DNA of 64,000 nucleotides from Nymphaea colorata (taxonomy: Eukaryota; Streptophyta; Magnoliopsida; Nymphaeales; Nymphaeaceae): positions 10,256,704-10,320,703 of the forward strand of contig NC_045139.1 of NCBI RefSeq assembly GCF_008831285.2, given 5' to 3'. Position numbers and translations under genes: made by a program. Below are positions 1 through 12,264 of the stretch, one piece after another. Positions within the stretch are counted from its first letter, which is position 1; every line of letters begins with the position of its first letter. Under the pieces are notes generated by a model that worked only from the letters and a program-made list of their open reading frames with translations, had not been told where the DNA came from and did no database searches.

Positions 1-767
1 GTTATTTTTCTCCAAAAATCTAATCTTTTAATTGTTGACTTTATCATCACAAAAAAATCAAGTAATGGCCCAATATTGGAATCATGCTTGATGGTCTACA
101 ACTCCATTCCATTTTCAAAAAGTTTTCTCTTTTCATAACAATATTTATAACAATCTTATAAATAAAAATAAAAATTTTAGATGTATGTAATGATAAGATT
201 GTTTGTAGATGAATGTTGTGGTAGGAATGCATTATTATCTTCTAATAATGTAGGATCAATGCATTCATGCATTTATACTCACTTAATATCACTTATAATC
301 ACAAGCAGCTCTCCAAAAGAGCATAAGCAAGATGAGATGAAGCTATAACTAGGTGGTAATTGAATTAGAGCAAAGTTTCAAACCTACTTAATTTCTTAAG
401 AGAATACTAAAGTTACTTCAAAAATCAATCTCCAAAGTTTTTCAAATGATATTTGTAAAACTCTTCCAATTCAAGATTTTACTCAAAATCAAAGCAAATG
501 ACTCTGCAAAAAATTTTTACAATAATTTAAAATATCAAGTCTTTAATATTTTCTCAAACACCGCACCACATTTAGAATGAAAATGATGTTTAAGTTAAAA
601 CAAAATGCATCAATGATAAACATAGCCCTTGGATTGATTACTCCCGGTAAAAGCACCGGGAAGGATTGATCCTCATACTGACGGACGAGTCCCTTTCTCT
701 CTCATTCAAAATAAATTCTCATTTTTCTAGAGCACTTCAAACCAATATTTTTTTGGGGATGTGAACC
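1..767 (+). repeat. 5' LTR of element I (3' portion only)
   Basis: This segment matches 16535-17297 nearly end to end, including the stretch around 625-700 (CCTTGGATTGATTAC, then ACGGACGAGTCCC) and the terminal GGATGTGAAC. The matching ends in the other copies are GGATGCGAACA and GGATGCAAACA, so the LTR most likely ends at about 767 with a mutated CA. The next bases (768-800) are where a tRNA primer-binding site should lie; only a weak GTGATGGGAC-like remnant is visible. Confidence 0.8.
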
Positions 768-1560
768 GATTTAGATCGTGATGGGACACATCATCGTTTG
801 GCTACGATTATCATTGATGCATTTCTACTAACTTGAACATCTCATATACTGCCGATGATAAAGCATGTCCTCTTTTTTGGCCTTGACCCTATTGGCATCA
901 TTATATTGCTTGATAATTATATTGCTTTCTTGCATATAAGACTAATTTAGGAGGATCAATCATGTTTACTTAGATTTAAGATCAAATACAATCCTCCTCA
1001 ATTTAAGGTTTGATTGAAAACAATGTTTGCTCTTCTACTTATTTTAATCACCATCTTAGACAATATTGCATTAGAGACATCCGATTTTGCATGCTTGCTC
1101 ATATTTCAAAACTTCTAATACTTATTTGTCTCGGTCATCATGTTGCTCGGTTTGGTCTTAGGCGGCAGAACAAAACTAAGCCATACAACTAAACCACACA
1201 TTGGGCGGGAAAACTCCATCGTTAGTACCATGAGTGGTAACTTGTGGTATATCGATGAGTGAAAAAAAAATTGATAAATCCTACTCTTAGTTGCGAAAGA
1301 AAGAATCTATGCTAGTACTAAGCCATTCGGCTAAAGTATATAAGCATAACTTGACATTGGATTATCGTGACACAAAATTATCTCAATTAGGTCCCTACAC
1401 CCATTTTTTCTTCAAAATTATTTTACATGATGTTGATGTACATAAAACCTTATGTGACAATTTACAATTTCATTATATACCACCACTTCATATTGTCTTT
1501 GTCAACCTAGTCAATCTTTCCCACTAATTTAATCTCTACCATTCATAGTCATCATTCAAA
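768..1560 (+). other. Untranslated leader of element I
   Basis: This lies between the 5' LTR and the first recognisable coding remnant. A 78-codon open stretch at 1291-1527 runs in the element's direction and probably belongs to the same decayed ORF as the next entry, but I recognise no domain in it. No promoter or RNA gene is apparent. Confidence 0.4.
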
Positions 1561-2777
1561 ATGTATTTTTTCCAACATAGTGTCACCTTCCCTTATGATC
1601 ACATCCTCTTCGATGAAAGACCCGAATGGTCTACTTACATCTCTCTTGAGTCTAAATCTTTGGCTCCCGAATGGTATTGGTCTTGGCATTCAACCTTATC
1701 TTGGATGTTTCCTTTCTACTTTGAAGAATGTGGGATAGTGACAGTAGCAGCCGAAGGATTGCAATCAGTAGATGGGAATTTGGTGCATGCAATTGCCGAA
1801 TGATGGAACCCAAGGACGTCCTCTTTTTGGTTGCCATGAGGAGAAATGACAATATTATTGGATGAATTTACTGAAATACTAGACCTCTCCACCCCGACTT
1901 GTAATGATCTATTAGGGAAACAATTCCTCATGAACCCGACTAAGATTAATGCAAATGACCTTATTGCTCACTTTACTAGACAAAAAACTTGGCCCCTAGT
2001 AGACAACCATGAGAGCCACAACATCAACTTGAAAAATTTGTACGAAGAATTGAAGCCTATGTTGAACCGTCCACTTTACCTCGAAAAGCCATAGAAAGAA
2101 TTAAACATTACATGATGCTATGCATAGTGGGAGTGACCATTTTCACTGATGGAAGTGACCTCCTAAATGTTCGTATTACCAAATTTTTCAGATATGGGGA
2201 CATAGTAGGACCCGACACTTGTCAGTAGCAATGACAGCCTTGGCTTTTCTCTACTGAGGACTCACCCGCTTCACCATTGAAGATACCGACTTCACAAAAG
2301 GATGCACATATGCTTTGCAATAGTGGTTTCTCAGGCACGCAGGACCCCAAGCCAGTCTATTCAGAAAACACTAACGGAGTATTGACGGTCTTGGAACAAT
2401 ACCGCCGTTTGATCGAGCAGTTGGATGAAGATGAAATCATTTGGGACTATTGTGATCGTCGTCAAAATCTGCCTCGATACGCTCACCATTATCATGGGCG
2501 TACCATACTCCTATGCCCTTATTTCATAATTAATTATTGTGCTGATAGATGCATGAGACAATTCTCTGAGAGGTAGAAGATGGTTTCTATGAATGCACCA
2601 ATTGGAGCTATTCCTGAATTCAACCTCAGCTCTCTTCAATGGGCATCATCATTATTCGCAGTAGCTCGACAAGAGTGGAAGACACAAATATCGTACACTT
2701 GGTTCGCATGCCCAATGGTAAAGAAGAAACACGTTCAGTGGTGGGATGCCAACCGACCACCATCCATCATTCCTTAA
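1561..2777 (+). pseudogene. DUF7745 / plant-mobile-domain-like ORF upstream of gag
   Basis: Broken reading frames at 1561-1803, 1846-2094, 2277-2576 and 2580-2777 read as one protein with stops. Visible signatures are a FEECGIV...GLQSVDG stretch, then WNPRTSSFWLP followed by EMTILLDEFTEILDL. This is the W-x-P...F-x-(F/L)P...E-(D/E)-(Y/F)-x-x-I-L-x-L pattern of the DUF7745/aminotransferase-like plant mobile domain family. Further on, YFIINYCADRCMRQF resembles that family's YxPLLxxRQF segment. Proteins of this type are known as an extra ORF before gag in some Tat-lineage elements; their role is unknown. In-frame stops, for example just after residue 80 of the first piece, make it non-functional. 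The family call rests on motif memory, not a search. Confidence 0.5.
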
Positions 2778-2961
2778 AAGTTTATGTTGTCAATCTTGTA
2801 CTCCATATATCATCTTCAGTTGTTGTCATCTTTGTTAGTGTTTTCTTTGGATGTAACTTTTGAAAACTCTTAATGCAATGAGAACCTTCATTTTGTCATC
2901 ATTTCTCTCCAACGACTCTCATTTTCTTGTCTCATAAGGTGAATACTTGAAAGCTAACAAG

Positions 2962-4690
2962 ATGGTTGATACCAGAACACAAGCTAAGCAGACTCCTCAG
3001 AACGAAGCTTCATCTTCTGATGCTTTGCCAGATACACTTGGCTTCCCAGAAATTGAACCAGAATGCTACCATATGTTTCAGTTGTTCATGGAGCGATTCA
3101 TGAGGGAGCAAGAAGAACAAAAGGCCCTGATGGTTACTCCAAAACCAGAGACTGAAAAGCTTGTCAAGCATAAGAGAAAGAAGAAAAACAACAAATCTTC
3201 TCATACAGATCAAGATGAAGACCATCTAGATTCAGATTCAGCAACTAGTAAGGAGGAAAAGCCCAAACTGCTTCATCTCAAAAAGAAAAATATAACAATA
3301 AAAACAAAAAAAAGATAAGAAATTATAGAAGAAAGCAACTCACTTATCCCTATCACCACCGAAACCTTAGAGGAGAAACCCAAAAGAAAGAAAAAGCCTG
3401 CCAAGAAAAGAAAAAAGACAAAGAAGTACATCTCAAGCAGTAGCTCGGACAGCAAGAGATCTAAAGAGAAATCAGTGGTCAAGGGCAAAAAGAAAAAACA
3501 AAGCCAAAATTAGTCAAATCAAGTGACGATGAAAGTCCACCTATGCACAAGTTTTATGAAATGGAGAAAAGAATGAGCAACATCGAGCTTTGAGAGAAAG
3601 GAAAATGCTCATACTCATGCTTGATTACTACCTCGGCATTGAAGGAGACAAGGACGTGAAAGGTTTGCCCAAGGAGTTCGTCCAATGTGATGGAACCACC
3701 TGCCCACATGTTCACCTTTCAACATTCCTCAATGATTGCTACAAGACTTGGGCAAATAACAGAGCTTTGTTTCACTACTTTGCAAGAAGTCTTGAAGGCA
3801 TCGCTGCACAATGGTACAAAGAAAATGTCAACCCAGTTGAACTGAATGAATTTGATAAATTTGTTAACATGTTTGTCAAGAGATTTGAGCAAAATGTTGT
3901 CATTGCTCCAACCCTCAGTACCATTTGTAGTCTCCACGAGAAACAAGGAGAAAAGTCTCGAGAATTCATAAAAAAATAGAGAATCCAATGCAACAAGATG
4001 AAGGAGCCCATTTCTAAAACACAAGCTTTGTCACTTATTGGGAAAAATCTCGCCCAACCCTTGAAAAGTCTCATCTGCAATGCTCCAATCAAGACCTTTG
4101 CTGAGTTGATTGAACAAGCAGATTCAATAGAGGAAGGTGATTTTGACGGAATCATTGCTCCCAAGTACAAAGAAGAGAGCAAGAAAGGAGGAAGGCCAGA
4201 ATTACCATACTTCATAGCAAATGCCGACATTTGAAAGGACAACGACAACAACTATAAGCATGATAAAGAAGCCAACCACAGGAAGAAGACACGGTTGTCT
4301 AAAGAAAATGATGAAGGGAAAAACAAGCACCTAGGTTGGAGTTATGTCCGACATTTCACTCTTCTCAGTCAATCTCGTGAGAAGATCCTAGAATACCTCT
4401 TCGCCAAAGGAACTATCCTCTTGCCAAAAATGTCACAGCCTCCTAAAATGATGGAATGTAATAAAGAAAAACTATATAAGTTTCATCGTGCCCTTAGTCA
4501 TATGACACTGATGATTTTTTTGTCCTCAAAAACATTATCAAAGATTTCATCAACAAGGATCTCAAGGTTGATGATGATAGCATTCTTGAAGTGTTAAAGA
4601 ATCCATTTCCTGATCACGAGAAGGCGGCAGTAGCCACGATCACCATAGGTACTCCACTTCCATATCATTCACAGGAGTACTTCTAACCTT
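2962..4690 (+). pseudogene. gag remnant (capsid domain and C-terminal linker)
   Basis: It opens at 2962 with MVDTRTQAKQ, a typical start for plant gypsy Gag, followed by a long Lys-rich charged region that hits a stop at 3316. The retrotransposon Gag domain follows at 3590-4230: HYFARSLEGIAAQWYKEN, then FVKRFEQN and a LSLIGKNLAQPL stretch, interrupted by a stop at 3977. From 4340 the C-terminal part reads FTLLSQSREKILEYLFAKG and KLYKFHRALSH; a frameshift near 4500 then moves the rest (DTDDFFVLKNIIKDFI) into another frame. No CCHC zinc knuckle is visible. The product would form the virus-like particle; this copy has at least two stops and two frame changes. Confidence 0.78.
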
Positions 4691-4758
4691 GTGATGAAAG
4701 CAGTTCACACAAAGTCATAATGACAGATTAAGGTGAGGAGCCTCTAGATTTTATTGCT

Positions 4759-5440
4759 ATGATGAACAACAAGGCAGAAAGTTCATCAAAAAAACTTGTC
4801 ATAATTCCAAAGACTTTTATCCTACAAGGCGGCAATGATGAATCATCATATGACTCCTTGAACGAGGATCCATGCTACTTGGATGATGTCCTCCCCTTGA
4901 AAGAACGTATGGTTAAGGGAGATTGGATTCGAGCCTCTAAGGACAAGTCAATTACCTTTTTAGAAAAGGACCTCTTAAAATGGAGATATTACCATGAAAA
5001 TGCTCTTTACATCGTCGTCCAGGTCAATGGGACGACTATGTCACATGTATTAATCGATGGAGGAAGTGGCTTAAATATTTGTCCTGATCTCACGGCCAAA
5101 GCTTTAGGATTTTGTGAAGACAAATATTGCTCTAATGATATCAAAATCTACGGATACGACGACTGAGGTATGAACATCAAATGTACCATCAACATGAACG
5201 TGATCATAGAAAACACTAGTCATTGCATTATATTCCTTGTGGTAGACGTACCACCATCATACAACTTACTCTTGGGACGACCTTGGATCCATTAAGTACG
5301 AGGAATCCCGTCCACTCTTCTTCAATGCCTCAAATGAAATTTTGGCCCATCAGTCATTACCGGATCTGGTTTATATGTTGGTGCAACCAATGCCCCCTTG
5401 ATTCGGTGGATATACCCAACATAATAACAATGAAGGAATG
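4759..5440 (+). pseudogene. Retropepsin-type aspartic protease remnant of element I
   Basis: The open frame at 4759-5166 carries the active-site motif HVLIDGGSGLNICP near residue 113, the plant-gypsy form of the retropepsin D-T/S/G-G signature. The frame closes at 5164. Downstream, in another frame, the C-terminal protease motif PPSYNLLLGRPWIH is recognisable at about 5250-5290, followed by a stop. The protease would cleave Gag-Pol. Coding homology ends at about 5480, where an inverted LTR fragment begins; the pol frame resumes only after 7590, so the nested insertion splits the polyprotein. Confidence 0.75.
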
Positions 5441-5483
5441 ACATTTGAAAGAATGGATGCAAAACATGAAGATAGGCTGTTTG

Positions 5484-7530
5484 CATCCCAAAATTTTTGG
5501 TTGGTTTTGAAGTGCTCCAGAAAAATGAGGTTTTGTTTTGAAATAGGAAAGAAATGGACTAGTCCGTCTGTACGAGGATCGGCCGTTCCCAGTGCCTTTA
5601 CTGGGGGTAATCAATCCAAGGGCTATGTTCTTCATTGATGCATTTCATTTTAACTTAAACATCATTTTGAAGAGGTGCTTGTGATCATAAGTGAAATTAA
5701 GTGGGTGAGAATGCGTGAATGCATTGATCGTATATGATTGGAAAGAAAAATCATTCATTCCTACCATAACATTCATCTAAGAGCATTCATACCATAACAT
5801 TCATCTAAGATTTTTGTTTTGATAAATAACATATATAAGAAGGAAATGTTTTTGAAAATAGATTGAGGTTGTAGACCATTAAGCATGAATCCAATATTGG
5901 GTCTTTACTTGATTTTTGGTCTTAGTGAAGTCGCTAAATAAAAGATCATGAAAAAATGTTTAAAGGAATGGAGGATATTCAACATTTTTATAAAAAGAAA
6001 GAGAGAGAGAGAGAAAAAGACTTCAAAGATCATTGGATGAAAGATTTTAAAATAAAAGGAGATATATATTCTCCATATGTATGTATAAATATTTGTATAA
6101 GCTTTTAAAAATGAAGTCTTTAACTTAAATAGAGAGGGAAAGAAAGATATATATATATATATATATAAGAAATGTATAGGATAAGACATTTATCTTGAAA
6201 AGATGAACAAAAGGTTCTAGAGAGAAAAAATAGAACACATGTATATATGCATTTATATGTATATGAAAATTTGTAAAATAAAGTATGAAAAGATAAAAAG
6301 AGAAAAGAAAATCTTCATGTATACATATATGTTTATAACATGTATATACATACAGGTCTTTATGAGATTAAAAATCAAAAAATGAAAAATAACCGACTTC
6401 AAATTTTGATGTGGGCTGGAGGGGAGCTTGGACTCATGCAAGAGCATAAGCTAATTCTCCAGAGCCACATTAGAGATGGTATTTGCTTTTAAAAATCTTT
6501 TGTAAAATATGATTTATATACAGGCATAAAATGTTATTATTTGGTTTATTACAAGGAAAAATCTTCCACCGTTGGGTATAAAAAAAAATCAAACAACATA
6601 ACGAGACACTCGTTAGGGTTTCTAATTGGGTGATTAAGAAGGAAACTATATGCAATGACATGAGAATGCATTTTTAACATGTACATATTCGTGAAGGTTT
6701 TTCCGGGTTGGACAAGTCCCAACCTGAAAAATTAATATGAAGATAAAAATAAAGAACCTCAAACCACACTCTCATTCTCATCATGCATTCACATATAAAT
6801 GGAGAACCAAACAACTATGCATAGGTAATACATAGACAATATTCAAGGAAGGAAAGATAGAGAGAGAGAGAAAGGATGATGGAAAAAGAAAGATTCAACT
6901 AAGAAGGAGAGCATGATGTAACTATGAAATGAAGGATCATATCATCTTTCCATGCTCCTGGTGCACTTGAGCATAACCTCTTGTCTCTAAGAAGAGATTG
7001 AATGCTATCTTTTTTGGCCATGAGGAGATGAAGATGATAAGAAAATAAAGAAATAAAGACAATGCTATATTCAATAAAAGAGAAAACATGATTTAATCAT
7101 GAAATGAAAGATCATCTCATCTTTTCATGCTCCCGGTACACTTGAGCATAGCCTCTTGTCTCTAAAAAGTAGTTGAGTGCTATCTCCTTTGGCCATGGGG
7201 AGATGAAAATGAGAGGAAAATGAAGAGAGAAGTGAGAGGGAAGATGAAGAGGAAAATGAAGAGAAAATGATGATTACATACCTCTAGTGAGAAATGTCCT
7301 AGGGAAGATGAACACCTTCACTTGAAGATCCCTTTGAGTGAAGCTCCAAGATGATGCCTCCAAGAGAATTGTTGCTTGCTCCAAGTTGGAGATGAAGAGG
7401 AGAAATGGAAAGAAGAAGAGGGAGAGAGAGAGAGAGAGAGCTCAAGAGATACTGTAAGACTTCAAGTGAGAATACTCTACGGTTTCTCCCAAGGGCCAAT
7501 CTTACCCAAGAGGGGGGGATTGGGGGTATT
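5484..7530 (-). mobile_element. Inverted LTR fragment nested in pol (core promoter to LTR end)
   Basis: Reverse-complemented, this segment follows the LTRs at 14800-17297 and 58715-61668 in order: the CT-rich leader, the 173-bp internal repeats (here two, at about 6960-7230), the Lys/Arg-poor AT-rich part, and finally the CCTTGGATTGATTACCCCC block and GGATGCAAACA end at 5484. Homology stops near 7530 at the position of the LTR TATA box, so the U3 part upstream of the promoter is missing. On its + strand side it interrupts protease/RT coding sequence. It may be a 5'-truncated inverted insertion or the result of a rearrangement; no target duplication was found. Confidence 0.72.
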
Positions 7531-7722
7531 CAAGTGAGAAGACTTCAAGTAATCTTCTGTTATCAATTTCAATTTTGTTCAATTTTTCCTTTATCATCCT
7601 CTTTACAGGATGTCAGAACTCAATATGTCTCAGTTTCTTCTTTTTTCTCAAAGTTCCCACAGAAAGCATTTATCAAACAAGTAGTCGGTGAAGTTGAACC
7701 TACGACAATACTCGAGTCATAA

Positions 7723-9240
7723 TTACTGGAATTCGCTCAGATTCGAAGAGAAGAACATTCATTGCCCTTAGCTAATGATCCGATTGAAGAGATTAATATT
7801 GAAATCAGTGAGAATCCTAAGATCCTTCAAATTGGCACTACTTTGACAGTAGACGAGAAGGAAAAATTGGTGGACTTTCTTATAAGCCACCAAAAAGTTT
7901 TCACATAGACCTATGAGGATATGCCGGTTTTAGACCCCTAGTTGGTTGAACATCATTTGCCCCTTAGCCCTAATTGCAAACTAATTAAACAAAAATTACA
8001 CAAGCTTGATCATCAACTAGAAGGGCCCGTAAAAGAAGGATTAGAAGATCTACTAAAGGCAATATTTATTCGTGCCATGATTACTCCGAATGGTTAGCTA
8101 ATATCATAGTGGTCCCCAAGAAAAATGGCAAAGTAAGATTGTGCATCGACTTTCGAGACCTAAACAAAGCTATGCCGAAAGATGATTATCCACTTCCAAA
8201 CATTGATTTATTGGTAGAGAGTACTACAGAACATGCCATGTTCTCTTTTACGAATGAATAGTCGGGATATAACCAAATCAAATTAGCAGTCAAGGATCAA
8301 CGTAAGACCACTTTTACTACATCCTGAGGTACTTTTTGTTCTATGGTGATGCTATTTAGGTTAAAGAAAGCTGGAGCAACTTATCATAGAGCCATGACCA
8401 CTATCTTCCATGACCAGAAGCACAAAATCATGGATGCATATATCGATGACATATTGATTAAATCTAAGGTAAAAGAAGACTACATTGAAACCCTCACTCA
8501 GATGCTTGAGAGACTATTACAGTGCAAGCTTCATTTGAATCCTTAAAAATGTATGCTTGGGGTTGACTCGGGTAAACTTTTAGGTTTCATAGTCAGTAAA
8601 AGGGGAATCAAAATAGATCTTACCAAAGCTAAAGCAATAATCGATATGCCACCCCCTACCAATATCAAGGAACTGTGAAGTTTGCAAAGGTGAATCCAGT
8701 CCATTAGACGATTCATTTCCCATCTAGACATGAGATGCGGACCATTCAACCAGCTGCTGAAGAAAGGCGTCAAGTTTGAATAGGGTTTTGACTGCCAACA
8801 GTCATTTGAAAAGATCAAGAGATACTTTCTAAATCCACTAATCTTGAAACCCCTGGTGCTGGGTAGACCATTGTTGCTTTATTTCAGAGTGAATAAGTCA
8901 GGATGTGGCTGCTTTTTGGCACAATACGATGAAGGAAGTCGCATCAAACATGCAATTTATTACATTAGCAAAACTTTTGTCCAATATGATAAGAAATACT
9001 CTCCGATGGAAAAAACTTGTCTAGCATTGGTTTGGATATGTCAGAAACTGAGACATTATTTATTAGCTTGTGAGGTCAAGATATTCTCCAAGCTAAGTCT
9101 TCTTAAATACATCTTGGAACAGCCATTCCTTAATGTGTGCATTGTCAAATGGCAAGTTTTGCTGATGTAATATGATCTTGAATATGTGTCCAAGAAGTCA
9201 ATAAAAGGACAAACAATTGCAGATCAGTTAGCGAACTTTC
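7723..9240 (+). pseudogene. Reverse transcriptase and gypsy-type RNase H remnant, element I
   Basis: The pre-RT region (7780-7990) shows TTLTVDEKEKLVDFLI and EDMPVLDP motifs. RT fingers and palm follow: VVPKKNGKVRLCIDFRDLNKA (8108-8170), then GTFCSMVM and the catalytic YIDD at 8439-8450. In the first catalytic block the expected FMDGYSGYNQ reads FTNE-stop-SGYNQ (about 8250), so an essential Asp is now Asn. RNase H 1 lies at 8844-9170 (ISKTFVQYDKKYSPMEKTCLALVW). Several stops (about 7906, 7940, 8095, 8261, 8326, 8544, 8677, 8779) and a frameshift near 8690 make it dead. The enzyme would copy element RNA into cDNA. Confidence 0.85.
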
Positions 9241-9289
9241 TCTAATACGAAGAAATCAGAACGAACGATGAGTTTTCAGACGAACACAT

Positions 9290-9884
9290 GTCAAGATTGG
9301 AAACAGTTTCGATATTGAAGATGTACTTTGATGGACCGAGAAACGAGATGGGAACTGGTATAGGCATTTTGCTTATCACTCCGAAAGATGAAATGATCTC
9401 GTAGTCTTTGAAACTCGACTTTTCATGTACCCATAACATGGCTGAATATGAAGTCCTCATACAAGGACTTCGTTCTTTACAAAGTTTTCAAGTGAAAATG
9501 GCGCAAGCCTTTGGCGACTCTTAGCTTATCATCAATCAAGTGAATGGAGAATGGAAAGTCAAAGATGAAAAGTTGGTGCCATATCAAGAGATCGCCACCA
9601 CCTTGATACGTCAGTTTGAAGAAGTACAACTAGCTCACATAAAAAGAGAAGACAACCCTATTGCGGATGGCCTCGCAAGTTTAGGATCTACTATCTCTTT
9701 TCAAACCAACAAATCAATCCGTTCTTCTAAGATTGGAAGATTAGAACACCCTGCTTTTGAAGAGGTGAAGCATATTCATCATATCCAAGAAGGGAATACG
9801 CCTTGGTATCATGACATTAAAATATATATTGAAAGCAAAGAATTTCCAACTGGAATGCTAAAAAATGAACAAAAAGCAATTTAA
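9290..9884 (+). pseudogene. Archaeal-type second RNase H of element I
   Basis: Motifs in order are YFDGPRNEMGTGIGILL (about 9327), THNMAEYEVLIQGL (9430), GDS-stop-LIINQVNGEW (9515) and NPIADGLASL (9656), giving the D-E-D-D catalytic set of an archaeal-type RNase H. This domain sits between the ordinary RNase H and integrase, which is diagnostic of Tat-lineage elements. Two in-frame stops (about 9402 and 9522) replace Pro/Gln codons that are intact in element II at the matching place (61917 and 62038). The downstream part to 9884 links to integrase. Confidence 0.82.
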
Positions 9885-11052
9885 TGTATGTCAGCGAAGT
9901 GCTTTATTATTGCAGGAGTGCTATATAGACGTGGATTTAACACTGAATACTTTCGGTGCCTTGATGAAGATGAGGCCAAGGAAGTCATCGAAGAGTCACA
10001 TTGAGTTGACTGTGGGGGCCATGTTGGTTACCAAACTCTCACCAAACAGATAATTCGAGCAGGATATTATTGACCTACTATGCAAAAGGATTATTACTAG
10101 TTTGTCAAAAGATGTAAAGAATGTCAACTGCATGCTCCAATGATCCATACACCAGCTTCTTACTTGCATTCTGTAACATCTCCTTGGCCGTTTGCAATGT
10201 GGACATTTGACGTAGTCGGACCCATATCTTCTGCAGCTTCAAATGACCATAAGTATTTTCTTGCTGCAACAGACTATTTTACTAAATGGATAAAAGTCAT
10301 CACATTCAAAACGGTAGTAGGGCATCACGTGTTGTCCTTCATTCACAAAAATCTTCTTTGCAGATTTGGAGTACCTCATGATATAGTATTTGATAACAAG
10401 ACTCATTTAAAAAATGAAAAGATGAGACAGTTGTGCAACAAATACCATATCATACATCATCTTTCAGCTCTTTATTATCCCCAAGGTAATGGGCAAGTGA
10501 AGGCCACCAACAAGATCCTGATCTGTATCTTGGAGCAGACAGTAGAAATCGAAAGAGACTGGCATGAAAAGATGCATAACGCTCTATGGGCATATCGCAC
10601 CACTATGAGAACTCTGACAAATGCTACTCCAACAGAGTTAGTCTATAGAATTGAAGTGGTTCTACCATTACATGTACTAAAACCCGCTTTGAAGTTTCAC
10701 TTCTCTCATAGAGCTTCCCCTAAATCAATATCAGCAAAAAAAAACTAATGCAGCTCGATTTGCTAGATAAAAAGAGGCTAAAAGCAGCTAAGCACAATAA
10801 AGCTTATCGTCAGAGGGTGAATAAACAATTTGCCAAGTTAGTTATCGAAAGACAGTTCAAAGCAAATGACTTAGTCCTACGATCTGTGGTATACCTCAGA
10901 GACAAGCACGTGGTAAGTGGATACCAAATTGGGAAGACCCATATGTTATTAAGGAAATATTGCCCCGTAATTCATATCGATTGATTGATACTAATGGGGT
11001 GGAACTTGCCGATCATATTAATGTTCTTTATCTCAAGAAATTCTACACCTAG
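9885..11052 (+). pseudogene. Integrase remnant of element I; catalytic Glu changed to Lys
   Basis: The zinc-binding part (9930-10140) is frameshifted. The core at 10140-10748 has the first Asp in FDVVGPI (codon 10209) and the second in VFDNKTH (codon 10392). At the third catalytic position, with exactly 35 residues between, it has Lys (codon 10500, NGQVKATNK) where element II has Glu. A C-terminal part with the DLVLRSVVYLR block follows (10748-11052); its GKW/GPY-like motif is degraded. Integrase joins element cDNA to host DNA; loss of the D,D-35-E glutamate alone would abolish that. A stop and frame change at 10746-10748 also separate core and tail. Confidence 0.85.
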
Positions 11053-11189
11053 TCCTTTTGTATTCACTTTCCAATTAATGACAAATATTTATGTTTCTCA
11101 CATCCAATCTGCTATTCATTTTGGATTCTTCTCAGTCGAAAAACATAACGATTGCATTGGAGAATTTTTTTTATATTATCGATCAAGAC

Positions 11190-11400
11190 TTGAGAGCAAC
11201 CCATGCAGGTAAGGGGTTAAACTAGCAATGTAAGGCAACCCATGCAGGTAAGGGGTAAACCTGCAATGCAAGGCAACCCACTCAGGTAAGGGGTCAAACC
11301 AGAACTCAATCTTACCCAAACCCACTCATGTAAGGGGTCAAACCTCTAACTCAAATAACTCATTCAGGTAAGGGGTTAAACTTGAGGCATCACTCCAAAC
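11190..11400 (+). repeat. About 40-bp tandem repeat between integrase and 3' LTR
   Basis: Five imperfect units contain CCCA(T/C)(G/T)CAGGTAAGGGGT followed by AAAC(C/T) and a variable spacer. A related set occurs at the same relative place in element II (63895-64000), so the array belongs to this retrotransposon family rather than to the insertion site. Confidence 0.85.
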
Positions 11401-12264
11401 ATATTTTGTTTGAAAAATTTGGAGTGCTTATCTTTGTCACTAAGTACGGTTAGCACCAGCTTAGTAACAAAGTTGGGCATTTGTTATCACTTCAATTTTT
11501 TTTGGAAAAGTCTACATTCTTTTTACCCAAACACAAATTCAAAACTCATCTTTAGACGTGAGATCTAAATCCAAAATCTAACTCTCGAATCGAAATAAGA
11601 TCTAAAATCCAAGTCTAGATCTAAATTCATTATTTCAAACTCAAAATTCAAAACTGAAATCACGACAACAAAGTTTGAACTTATGAGCGTTGGGCACGCG
11701 CACACGGACCTTCCCTTTGGTTATGCTTTGTTTTCATGCCAAAATGTGTTTTTAACCCTTAGTCGCATGCTAGAATGCGTCGGTGAACAATTAAACCTAA
11801 TTCGGATTTAAAACCAGTCTGGAGTTATTCGAAAAAGAGTCGACCGCCCATTTGAAACAAAAACCAATTTTACACACACTTTAAATAAAAAGGGGGGTTT
11901 TGTGCTTTTTTTATGAAAACCGATTTCTATTTATTTATTTACTCATTTTATCTTATTTTATTTCACTTTATTTCATATTATTTAATTTAAAGAAAAATGT
12001 AAAAAAAAAAGCACACGCGACAAGATGTCTTGTGCCCGCGCGATATGAAATCATGCGCAAACGCGCCATGCAACGCATGACTGCAAAGATGTAAAGAGTG
12101 CGAACACCGAGCAACGAACACAAACCGAACACCGAGCGACTTGTGATTGCATGTGAGACCGCATGTGGCCTAGCCAAGGCCTGCAAACGGCGTAGACCCC
12201 ATTTCAATGATAAAAACTACCTCCCAAGGGCGGTTTTGGGCCTGTTGGGTGGGCATTAGCCGTG

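Noticed and set aside
11190-11400. CRISPR-like array
   Set aside because: Direct repeats about 40 bp long with variable spacers, but they are retrotransposon 3' repeats repeated in element II, in plant nuclear DNA.
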